Source of the DNA: an uncultured Erysipelotrichaceae bacterium
GTDB taxonomy: Bacteria; Bacillota_I; Bacilli_A; Erysipelotrichales; Erysipelotrichaceae
Direction: 5' to 3'
DNA: 59,553 nucleotides
Assembly (NCBI GenBank): GCA_902793635.1
Contig: CADBEA010000011.1
Span: 1 to 59,553 of the forward strand
Below the pieces are notes generated by a model, which saw only the letters and a program-made list of their open reading frames with translations, was not told the DNA's origin and searched no databases. A program made the translations under genes and the position numbers. Positions 1 through 6,469 of this stretch are shown piece by piece (within the stretch, counting starts at the first letter, position 1; each line of letters opens with the position of its first letter).

Positions 1-95
1 CTCTGTTGGCGACAGGAGAAGACGTAAGTGCTCATCTTGCCTTCTTATAATACCATTCTTTTTCTTCTTTGTCTTTTGACTTTGTCAACAGGCTG

Positions 96-117
96 AAATG
101 CAGGACATCCTGCATTT
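96..117. terminator. Bidirectional terminator-like hairpin
   Basis: Perfect 9-bp stem (AAATGCAGG / CCTGCATTT) with an ACAT loop. It lies 9 nt past the stop of the minus-strand STAS-HAD gene, so it probably ends that transcript; T-rich flanks exist on both sides. Bases 1-95 hold no gene I can support. Confidence 0.6.
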
Positions 118-125
118 TCATTTTC

Positions 126-1223
126 CTATTGAATTAAACCAAAGTGACGCAGACCGTTGGCAATACCGTCGTCATCAATGTCAGTCGTGACATAGTCAGC
201 AGCTTTTTTCAATGCGTCGATGCCGTTGCCCATTGAGATGCCGGTCCCGACAAAACGGATCATGTCTATGTCGTTCTGTCCGTCACCGAAAGCCATCGTT
301 TCATTCAGACGGAAGCCGTAATGATCCATGAATTTCTGGATACCGGCCGCTTTGCCGCCATGCTTGGAAATGATATCGATTCCGGTGTCGTTCCAACTGG
401 TAATGATACAGTCATCCAGCAGATCATCCAGCATCAGGCGCTCCTTGTTCTGTACGAAGGCAAGACACTGATAGATCTTCTCGCCCCTGTATTCACCGAT
501 ATCGGGAATCGTGCCGTTGGTGCTTGTCTGCGTGTCGATGACCAGATCGTCCACATGGTTGATATAGCGCTTGTCTTCACCGACCAGGACAAACGGAATC
601 TTGTCCGCGCTGAAGATCCTGACCAGGATCTCGACTTCGTCCTGATCGATTTCAATACCGGCAAACATCTTTTCATGTTCATCCAGACATACGTTGCCGT
701 TCAGAGTCAGATAGCCGTCAAACGGAATCTGATAAACCGGCAGTTTTCTGAGTTCCCGGATATCACGGCCGGTGCACACGACAGTCAGTACACCGTTCTT
801 TCGTACTTCACTGATCGCATCAATGGCACTCTGGGGAATGCTTTGTGTTTTATGGGAAAACAGAGTTCCGTCAATATCGAAGAAGATGACCTTTGTCTTG
901 CTTTCGAGAACAACATCAGGATCGATACTGACGACATCGTCGAAGCCTGTCAGTTCAAATACGTCACGGACGGTCTCGTTAATATTCACCGCTTCGATGG
1001 CAATGTCTTTGGGAGTATTGCGCCGCAGTCCCAGGAAGACCCGCAGACCGGCGGAAGAAACATAATCCAGGTCAGCAAAATCAAAGACGATTTTCCGATA
1101 GCCGCCCGCTTCGACCGGCTTTTTGATCTGTTCCGCAAACTGCTGAAAGGAATTCGAATCGATTCGTCCGTCAATATATATTTTCAGTATTTCATTATCA
1201 AGTTCACTTCTGACCTTCAGCAT
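126..1223 (-). CDS. STAS domain fused to Cof-type HAD phosphatase
   Basis: Two-domain cytoplasmic protein of 365 residues. Residues 1-105 form a STAS (anti-sigma-factor-antagonist) domain with the DYVSSAGLR signature that carries the phosphorylatable serine in SpoIIAA-like proteins. Residues 110-365 form a Cof-type HAD hydrolase: motif I DIDGT (Asp116, Asp118) and motif IV GDGQND near the C-terminus. The HAD half probably dephosphorylates a sugar phosphate or flavin-type small molecule; the substrate cannot be read from sequence. The start is the ATG at 1223, preceded by GGAGGT at 7-nt spacing; the longer frame adds 23 residues without ribosome site. It diverges from the tetR-FNT operon. The fusion is unusual; families are certain, combined role unknown. 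Confidence 0.85.
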   Translation of the reverse strand: MLKVRSELDNEILKIYIDGRIDSNSFQQFAEQIKKPVEAGGYRKIVFDFADLDYVSSAGLRVFLGLRRNTPKDIAIEAVNINETVRDVFELTGFDDVVSIDPDVVLESKTKVIFFDIDGTLFSHKTQSIPQSAIDAISEVRKNGVLTVVCTGRDIRELRKLPVYQIPFDGYLTLNGNVCLDEHEKMFAGIEIDQDEVEILVRIFSADKIPFVLVGEDKRYINHVDDLVIDTQTSTNGTIPDIGEYRGEKIYQCLAFVQNKERLMLDDLLDDCIITSWNDTGIDIISKHGGKAAGIQKFMDHYGFRLNETMAFGDGQNDIDMIRFVGTGISMGNGIDALKKAADYVTTDIDDDGIANGLRHFGLIQ

Positions 1224-1301
1224 AGCAGTACCTCCGTAGTTTTTTGGTATTACCATCATATCCTTTTTCCAGATTGTAAACCAGTGATTCACGGAAGGGA
1301 A

Positions 1302-1330
1302 TTGACGTATCGCTGAGACAAACGTATCAT
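1302..1330 (+). promoter_or_regulatory. Sigma-A promoter of the tetR-FNT operon
   Basis: TTGACG (1302-1307), 17-bp spacer, TATCAT (1325-1330). It is the best promoter match between the divergent genes and points at tetR, predicting a leader of about 35 nt. Confidence 0.6.
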
Positions 1331-1357
1331 TGCATTATCAGTGAGACATTTATCTCA
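1314..1357. promoter_or_regulatory. Two palindromic operator candidates (TetR autoregulation)
   Basis: A perfect inverted repeat TGAGA-N6-TCTCA occupies 1342-1357 and a one-mismatch copy (TGAGA-N6-TATCA) occupies 1314-1329. Their centres are 28 bp apart. The first copy sits in the promoter spacer and overlaps the -10 box; the second covers the expected start of the transcript. This is the geometry expected for repression by the TetR-family protein encoded immediately downstream. Confidence 0.5.
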
Positions 1358-1370
1358 GAATGAGACGAGC

Positions 1371-1892
1371 ATGAATATGAACAACGAGGAAAAAAACACA
1401 TATGTCAGAAAGCAGATCCTGAAAAGTCTGCTGCAGATGCTGAAGACGAAACGGATCGAGGATATCTCCGTCAGTGACCTGGTCCGGAAAGCCGGCGTCG
1501 GCCGTGCTTCTTTTTACCGCAATTATGTCAGTGTCGAAGATGTCCTGCAGCAGGAATCCGACCGCCTGACAGCCGTGTGGGAAGAACAGTTCGCCGCTGA
1601 TCCATCTGCCTCGTCAAATGCCCTGCTGATCAGTCTTCTGGATTTCTATAAGGAACACAGCCGGTTCTATCTCGCTCTATACAAAGCCGGCCTTTCGGAA
1701 ATTGTCATGCATACGATCGTCGACACATTTCCAATCGATGAAAACACACCGAATCCGGCAGCGTATCTGCAGTCTTCCCTGGCCTATATGATCTACGGCT
1801 GGATCCACGAATGGATCCGCCGCGGCATGCAGGAGTCAGGAGCGGAACTTGCCTATATGATCGAACAGTCACAGAAACGGAGGCAATCATGA
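1371..1892 (+). CDS. TetR/AcrR family transcriptional regulator
   Basis: Regulator of 173 residues. The N-terminal helix-turn-helix has the family pattern (ISVSDLVRKAGVGRASFYRNY spans it, about residues 30-50), followed by an all-helical ligand-binding half of the TetR_C type. The start is uncertain: ATGs at 1371 and 1377 both follow only a weak purine stretch, and a GTG at 1341 would fall inside the operator palindrome. The stop overlaps the next ATG (ATGA), so the gene is translationally coupled to the FNT channel, its probable target. The inducer is unknown. Confidence 0.85.
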   Translation: MNMNNEEKNTYVRKQILKSLLQMLKTKRIEDISVSDLVRKAGVGRASFYRNYVSVEDVLQQESDRLTAVWEEQFAADPSASSNALLISLLDFYKEHSRFYLALYKAGLSEIVMHTIVDTFPIDENTPNPAAYLQSSLAYMIYGWIHEWIRRGMQESGAELAYMIEQSQKRRQS

Positions 1893-2638
1893 TCAATTCA
1901 CCAAAAGAGATTTTCAGAATCTGGGTAAACAACGGCAAAAACAAAGCCGCCCTGCCCGCCCTGAACATGTATCTGCTTGGTATTCTGGCCGGTCTCTTTA
2001 TCGGCTTCGGCTGCCATGTGTTTGTTCTTGCGACAGCCGCTGATCCGGGTGTCATCGGCAAACTGATCGGTGCCGCTCTGTTCCCGGTCGGCCTGATGCT
2101 GGTAATCTTCTGCGGTGCGGAACTGTTTACCGGCAACAACCTGATGACCCTGGCCCTCATGAGCAAAGAAATCAGCCTGCCGGCTATGCTGAAAAACTGG
2201 GGCATTGTCTATCTAGGCAATCTGACCGGTTCCGTACTGCTGGCCTTCCTGCTTGCCAAAAGCAGTCTGTATGCCGGCGATGCGGCCGCAAGAGCAGCCG
2301 CTATCGCGGCCAGTAAGGCATCCATGCCTTTTATGGCAGCGGTAATCCGCGGTATGCTGTGCAATATCCTGGTCGTTCTGGCCTGCTGGTTCCAGGCTGG
2401 TTCCAAAGAGATGAGCGGCAAGATCCTGTCTGTCTGGTTTCCGATCATGCTGTTTGTGTTCGCCGGCTTTGAACACAGCGTCGCCAACATGACATATATT
2501 CCCCTCGGCATGTTTCTGGGTGCCGAAGTGTCTCTCTCCGGTTTCCTGTTTGGCAATCTTCTGCCGGTTACATTGGGCAATCTGCTGGGCGGTGCTCTCT
2601 TCATTCCCGGCTTCTACTATCTCTGCTACAAAGACTGA
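1889..2638 (+). CDS. Formate/nitrite transporter (FNT) family channel
   Basis: Integral membrane protein of 249 residues with about six hydrophobic segments, the size of FocA/NirC channels. FNT pentamers move formate, nitrite, hydrosulfide or lactate; the substrate here is not evident. The segment around CGAELFTGNN (about residues 71-80) matches the conserved FNT region after the second membrane span. Start set by ACGGAGG 5 nt upstream and by the 4-nt overlap with tetR. No pyruvate formate-lyase gene lies nearby. Confidence 0.88.
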   Translation: MINSPKEIFRIWVNNGKNKAALPALNMYLLGILAGLFIGFGCHVFVLATAADPGVIGKLIGAALFPVGLMLVIFCGAELFTGNNLMTLALMSKEISLPAMLKNWGIVYLGNLTGSVLLAFLLAKSSLYAGDAAARAAAIAASKASMPFMAAVIRGMLCNILVVLACWFQAGSKEMSGKILSVWFPIMLFVFAGFEHSVANMTYIPLGMFLGAEVSLSGFLFGNLLPVTLGNLLGGALFIPGFYYLCYKD

Positions 2639-2657
2639 CACCGCTGTCAGTTTTTTT
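2635..2657 (+). terminator. Rho-independent terminator after the FNT gene
   Basis: CTGACA-CCGC-TGTCAG followed by seven T; the stem overlaps the stop codon. Confidence 0.8.
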
Positions 2658-2757
2658 GCATTCTGATGAAGCATAAACAAATTATTTTTCAAGATTTGTT
2701 TTAATATAATTATTAGATATCATTGTTGTTGGTGTGGGATGGAGGAACGCTTACTTT

Positions 2758-2868
2758 ATGAACGAGAATAAAGAAAGAAAGACCGACGAACAGAATCAAC
2801 CTGTTCCTGACAGCAAATCTCTGACTTTAGACGAAATCATCGAAGTAACTCTGGAAATTCGTTTCTGA
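2758..2868 (+). CDS. Orphan 36-residue protein
   Basis: Reading from the ATG at 2758 gives 36 residues: a highly polar N-terminal half (MNENKERKTDEQNQ) and a C-terminal half likely to form an amphipathic segment (TLDEIIEVTLEIRF). There is no signal peptide or membrane span. GGAGG lies 12 nt upstream (slightly long spacing), a TATAAT is at 2705-2710, and the gene is closed by its own terminator at 2923, so it appears to be an independent transcription unit between fnt and the convergent pgi. I do not recognise the family. Confidence 0.5.
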   Translation: MNENKERKTDEQNQPVPDSKSLTLDEIIEVTLEIRF

Positions 2869-2892
2869 TACTGATCCGGAAACATGACAAAC

Positions 2893-2904
2893 TGCCGTAC
2901 GGCA
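2893..2904. repeat. 12-bp perfect palindrome
   Basis: TGCCGTACGGCA in the 3' region of the 36-codon transcript, 19 nt before its terminator. Role unknown; it could stack with the terminator hairpin. Confidence 0.35.
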
Positions 2905-2922
2905 ATCATAACTAATCTGAAC

Positions 2923-2947
2923 GCGGTTTTAATGACCGCTTTTTTTA
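2923..2947 (+). terminator. Terminator of the 36-codon gene
   Basis: GCGGT / ACCGC stem with a 7-nt loop followed by a run of T. Confidence 0.75.
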
Positions 2948-2960
2948 TATCCCGGGCAAA

Positions 2961-2987
2961 AAGAAAAAGACCGGTTCAGCACCGGTC
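2961..2987 (-). terminator. Terminator of pgi
   Basis: GACCGGT-TCAGC-ACCGGTC; on the minus strand it is followed by TTTTTCTTTTTG. Confidence 0.8.
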
Positions 2988-3000
2988 TATGAATGATTAC

Positions 3001-4581
3001 TCAGATATTGAGCAGGTCGCTGTATACAGCAAGGGCACCATCTGTATCATGGGCCAGAACACGCTTGGCAAGTACTTTACCGAGCTGTACGCCTTCCTGG
3101 TCAAAGCTGTTCACATTCCAGAGGAAGCCCTGGAACATGACTTTATTCTCAAAGTGAGCAAGCAGGGAACCGAGGGAAGCCGGTGTCAGCTTGTCGCCGA
3201 TGATAATGCTGGAAGGACGGCCGCCGTCAAACTTCTTGTTGAGGTTTGTATCGTCTTTGCCGCAGGCAAAGGCAACGATCTGAGCGGCGACGTTGGCGCA
3301 CAGTTTCTGCTGGGAAGTGCTGCCTTCAATGACAACATCCGTGCCGATCTGCGAGTTTCTGTAACCGATGAACTGCAGCGGAACGATGGTCTTGCCCTGA
3401 TGGAGGAGCTGATAGAAGGAGTGCTGTCCGTTTGTGCCCGGTTCACCAAAGATGATCGGTCCGGTCGGATAGTCTACCGGCTCGCCGAAACGGTTGACAG
3501 ACTTACCGTTGGATTCCATGTCCAACTGCTGCAGATGAGCCGGGAAGCGGCTCAGAGCCTGTGAATACGGAAGAACAGCAGTATTTTCAAAGCCGAGAAC
3601 ATTGCGTTCGTAGACACCAATCAGAGCGTCCAGCATAGCGGCGTTCTTGAGCGGATCAGCTTCCAGAGCCAGCTTGTCAGCAGCTGCAGCGCCGTCCAGG
3701 AACTGTGCGAATACTTCCGGACCAAAAGCCAGGGAAAGGACACCGCATCCGACAGCGGAAGAGGAAGAATAACGTCCGCCGATGTAGTCGTCCATGAAGA
3801 AGGCATCGAGATATCCTTCGTTCTTGGCCAGCGGTGAAGTCTCACTGGTAACCGCGACCATGTGTTTGGACGGATCCAGACCGGCTTCCTGCAGAGCATT
3901 CTTGACAAATGCTTCGTTGGTCAGTGTTTCCAGTGTTGTACCGGACTTGGATACCAGTACAAACAGGGAATGCTTGACATCGAGGGAGTTCAGAACAGCT
4001 GCCGCATCATCCGGGTCGACATTGCTGATGAACTTTGCTTCCATCTTCAGGGTATTATTCTTTCTTGCCCAGTTTTCAAGAGCGATATAAATAGCACGCG
4101 GGCCAAGGTCGGAGCCGCCGATACCGATCTGAACGACGGTCGTGAACTTTTCACCGTCCGCATTGGTGATTTCACCGCTGTGAACCTTCTTTGCGAAGGC
4201 GGCGATTCTCTCCTGCTGCTTTACATAGAATTCACGTTTGTTGCAGTTGTCTGCCATGACATCTTTGCCCAGCTGACCGCGGCAGAGCTGATGCAGAACC
4301 AGACGCTTTTCACCGGTGTTGACAACAGCACCGTTGTACAGTTCAGCGAACTTGTCCTGAAGCTGTGCTTCTTCGCCCAGTTTCTTCAGGTCTGCGAGGA
4401 TTTTGTCATCTACTGCTTTGGCTGCATAGTTGAAGGCGAGGCCTTCTGCCATTGGTACAGAATAATTCTTAACACGGGCAGCTCCGTTTTCACCGGCCAT
4501 GACTTCCGGCAGGCACACACGGGCATCCGCTTCCAGTTCCTTGAAAGCTTCCAGCTGATCAAGGTTCTTCCAGTTAACCAT
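3001..4581 (-). CDS. pgi: Glucose-6-phosphate isomerase
   Basis: Interconverts glucose 6-phosphate and fructose 6-phosphate in glycolysis/gluconeogenesis. The 526-residue protein shows the SIS-fold signatures IGGSDLGPRA, SKSGTTLETLTNEA and the C-terminal PGI signature GTNGQHSFYQLLHQG with the catalytic histidine. It is longer than the roughly 450-residue Bacillus enzyme and nearer the long E. coli/eukaryote-type form. AAGGAGG precedes the ATG. Monocistronic, with its own terminator. Confidence 0.97.
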   Translation of the reverse strand: MVNWKNLDQLEAFKELEADARVCLPEVMAGENGAARVKNYSVPMAEGLAFNYAAKAVDDKILADLKKLGEEAQLQDKFAELYNGAVVNTGEKRLVLHQLCRGQLGKDVMADNCNKREFYVKQQERIAAFAKKVHSGEITNADGEKFTTVVQIGIGGSDLGPRAIYIALENWARKNNTLKMEAKFISNVDPDDAAAVLNSLDVKHSLFVLVSKSGTTLETLTNEAFVKNALQEAGLDPSKHMVAVTSETSPLAKNEGYLDAFFMDDYIGGRYSSSSAVGCGVLSLAFGPEVFAQFLDGAAAADKLALEADPLKNAAMLDALIGVYERNVLGFENTAVLPYSQALSRFPAHLQQLDMESNGKSVNRFGEPVDYPTGPIIFGEPGTNGQHSFYQLLHQGKTIVPLQFIGYRNSQIGTDVVIEGSTSQQKLCANVAAQIVAFACGKDDTNLNKKFDGGRPSSIIIGDKLTPASLGSLLAHFENKVMFQGFLWNVNSFDQEGVQLGKVLAKRVLAHDTDGALAVYSDLLNI

Positions 4582-4691
4582 TATATGATTCCTCCTTATA
4601 TTCCTACTCTATTATGACACAGTTTATTCTCGTCCTGTCATATTTTCCCAGCCGGAAACCGTATATTTTTACATAAAAAGACATAAGAAAA

Positions 4692-4720
4692 GCAGTATAT
4701 CCCATTCAGAGACATACTGC
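4692..4720 (-). terminator. Terminator of the XRE gene
   Basis: GCAGTAT / ATACTGC inverted repeat with a 15-nt loop; on the minus strand followed by a T-rich stretch (TTTTCTTATGTCTTTTT). Confidence 0.6.
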
Positions 4721-4736
4721 CTGCTGCCTGATCGCT

Positions 4737-5249
4737 TTATGCTTTCATTCTGCCGAGCAGACGCATCTTGAATTCACGGATCCGCGACGCGTATTTGCTG
4801 GTGAAGATCACACCGATGATCACCATTCCGAAGGAGACACCAAGACCGAAACTGGCAATCGTCTCATACGGTGCTGTGTCCTCCAGTCCGAGGATCGAGA
4901 TCACCATGAAGGCGATGAATCCGATCAGACCGGCGATAAACAGCCAGTGCAGCCGCTGCAGAAATCTTTCCTTTTCGTCATTGCTGTACTCCGCTACTTT
5001 CAATACTGTTTCTTCCATTTCCTTGTTCATTTCCTCACTTTTCCTTTCTCCGTCAAGTAATTCCCGGAGTCCGACATTGTAAAGATCAGACAATTCAATG
5101 AGAATATCCAGATCCGGCAGATTACTGCCGGTTTCCCAGCGGGATACTGTTCTTCGGGCCACGCTGAGCTGTCCCGCCAGTTCTTCCTGGGTCAATCCCT
5201 TTTCTTTTCTCAGTTCCTGTAAAAATATTCCGATTCTGACCTGATCCAT
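4737..5249 (-). CDS. XRE-family regulator with two membrane spans
   Basis: Protein of 170 residues. Residues 5-60 are a Cro/C1-type helix-turn-helix (LTQEELAGQLSVARRTVSRWE). After a charged linker there are two hydrophobic segments, about 103-121 and 132-150, ending in a basic tail. This suggests a DNA-binding protein tethered to the inner face of the membrane. AGGAGG precedes the ATG. It may bind the inverted repeat 80-97 nt upstream of its start. Signal and targets unknown. Confidence 0.85.
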   Translation of the reverse strand: MDQVRIGIFLQELRKEKGLTQEELAGQLSVARRTVSRWETGSNLPDLDILIELSDLYNVGLRELLDGERKSEEMNKEMEETVLKVAEYSNDEKERFLQRLHWLFIAGLIGFIAFMVISILGLEDTAPYETIASFGLGVSFGMVIIGVIFTSKYASRIREFKMRLLGRMKA

Positions 5250-5329
5250 ATACCGGCCTCCTGTTTACGGTCTCAGCATAGCCTCCCTCCTCAGGGGAAT
5301 GAAGGACACAAAGTGAGCATTTGCGCGAT

Positions 5330-5346
5330 GGGACATGCCGTGTCCC
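5330..5346. promoter_or_regulatory. Inverted repeat upstream of the XRE gene
   Basis: GGGACA-N5-TGTCCC, just downstream of a possible minus-strand promoter (TTACAA, 16 bp, TATCAA). It could be the XRE operator or a weak terminator of the preceding radical SAM operon, although no T run follows. Confidence 0.3.
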
Positions 5347-5382
5347 GGAATTATTTGATAAAATCGGCTGTTTTTTTTGTAA

Positions 5383-6468
5383 TTAACGGTCCATACGGGA
5401 CAGAAGCGGCAGAATATGATCCAGAACCTGCTGATAGGCACAGACCTCGTCATTGAGGTAACAGACGTTCTGCCGGCGGCAGCCGCCCCCGCACATCTTC
5501 TGATAACGGCAGTTTTCACATGGTTTTTTCATACACATGTCTGTCCGGATGAAATTTCTGGCTGCTTTGCTCTTTGCCAGCTCGGCAAAGGATGCGTCAT
5601 GCAGATTGCCCATACGGTATTCATCGAGACACCAGAAGTCACAGGGATAGGTATCACCGTTGGATTCGACGACAAACTGAACAGTACACCTGCCGATCAT
5701 GCCGCACTGATAGGGCATCCTCCCCTGCAGCATCTCATACAGATTGTCAAACAGGTTGACGCTCATCGGAAATCCCTTCTCTGTCTGCTTCAGCCACTCG
5801 TCAAAGAAACTGTTGAAGAACGAGGCATATTCCTTTGGGGTCAGGGCATACGGATCATCTTCCGCTTTCAGAGCCGGCAAGCACGGAATCAATTGTACAT
5901 ACTGGAAATGGTGTTCGCGGTAAAACTTCATCAGTGCCTGCGGACGGGCCGCAAGTTTTTTCGTCACGACCGTCAGGATATTGTATTCCACTTTTTTCTT
6001 TGCAAGGATATCCACTGTTTTCAGGATGCGGTAAAAGACACTCTTTCCCGCTGCATCAAACCGGAAATAATCCATATTCGCCTGATAGCCGTCCAGCGAA
6101 ATACCGATCAGGAAATTGTTTTCCCGGAAGAAATCAGCCCATTCCTCATCGATCAGTGTTCCGTTTGTCTGCAGGGCATACACTGTCTTAACGCCTTCAT
6201 ATTGCTTCATCGCGGCGATAAACCTGCGGAAATAACCGAGACCGGCAAGGGTCGGTTCGCCGCCCTGAAAGCTGATAGTGGCAATTCCCTTTCCATCCAG
6301 TGCCTCATTGATTCGCGCGCAGACGACGGAAAGCGTTTCGTCCTTCATGATGCCGTTGGTGGCCGTCATGCGGTTTTCGCTGATATCGGCATAGAAACAG
6401 TAACGGCAGCGCAGATTGCAGGAAGCCGAAGCCGGCTTGATCATAATCGAAATCTGTTTGTCTGCCAT
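5383..6468 (-). CDS. Radical SAM/SPASM protein, anaerobic sulfatase-maturase-like
   Basis: Protein of 361 residues. The N-terminal radical SAM cluster motif is CNLRCRYC (Cys17, 21, 24). The C-terminal SPASM region is cysteine-rich (CGMIGRC, YPCDFWC, CENCRYQKMCGGGC, DEVC) and fits two auxiliary 4Fe-4S clusters. Spacing and wording match the anSME group, which oxidises a Cys/Ser to formylglycine in sulfatases. No sulfatase is in the window, so the substrate may be elsewhere or different. Start chosen at 6468 because AGAAGG precedes it; it begins 1 nt after the stop of the deaminase-like gene, so the two form an operon. Confidence 0.85.
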   Translation of the reverse strand: MADKQISIMIKPASASCNLRCRYCFYADISENRMTATNGIMKDETLSVVCARINEALDGKGIATISFQGGEPTLAGLGYFRRFIAAMKQYEGVKTVYALQTNGTLIDEEWADFFRENNFLIGISLDGYQANMDYFRFDAAGKSVFYRILKTVDILAKKKVEYNILTVVTKKLAARPQALMKFYREHHFQYVQLIPCLPALKAEDDPYALTPKEYASFFNSFFDEWLKQTEKGFPMSVNLFDNLYEMLQGRMPYQCGMIGRCTVQFVVESNGDTYPCDFWCLDEYRMGNLHDASFAELAKSKAARNFIRTDMCMKKPCENCRYQKMCGGGCRRQNVCYLNDEVCAYQQVLDHILPLLSRMDR

Positions 6469-6469
6469 A

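Noticed and set aside
2884-3564. 226-codon plus-strand frame starting in the gap before pgi
   Set aside because: It crosses two terminators and runs antisense into pgi; only the first 20 codons lie in free sequence and have no ribosome site.
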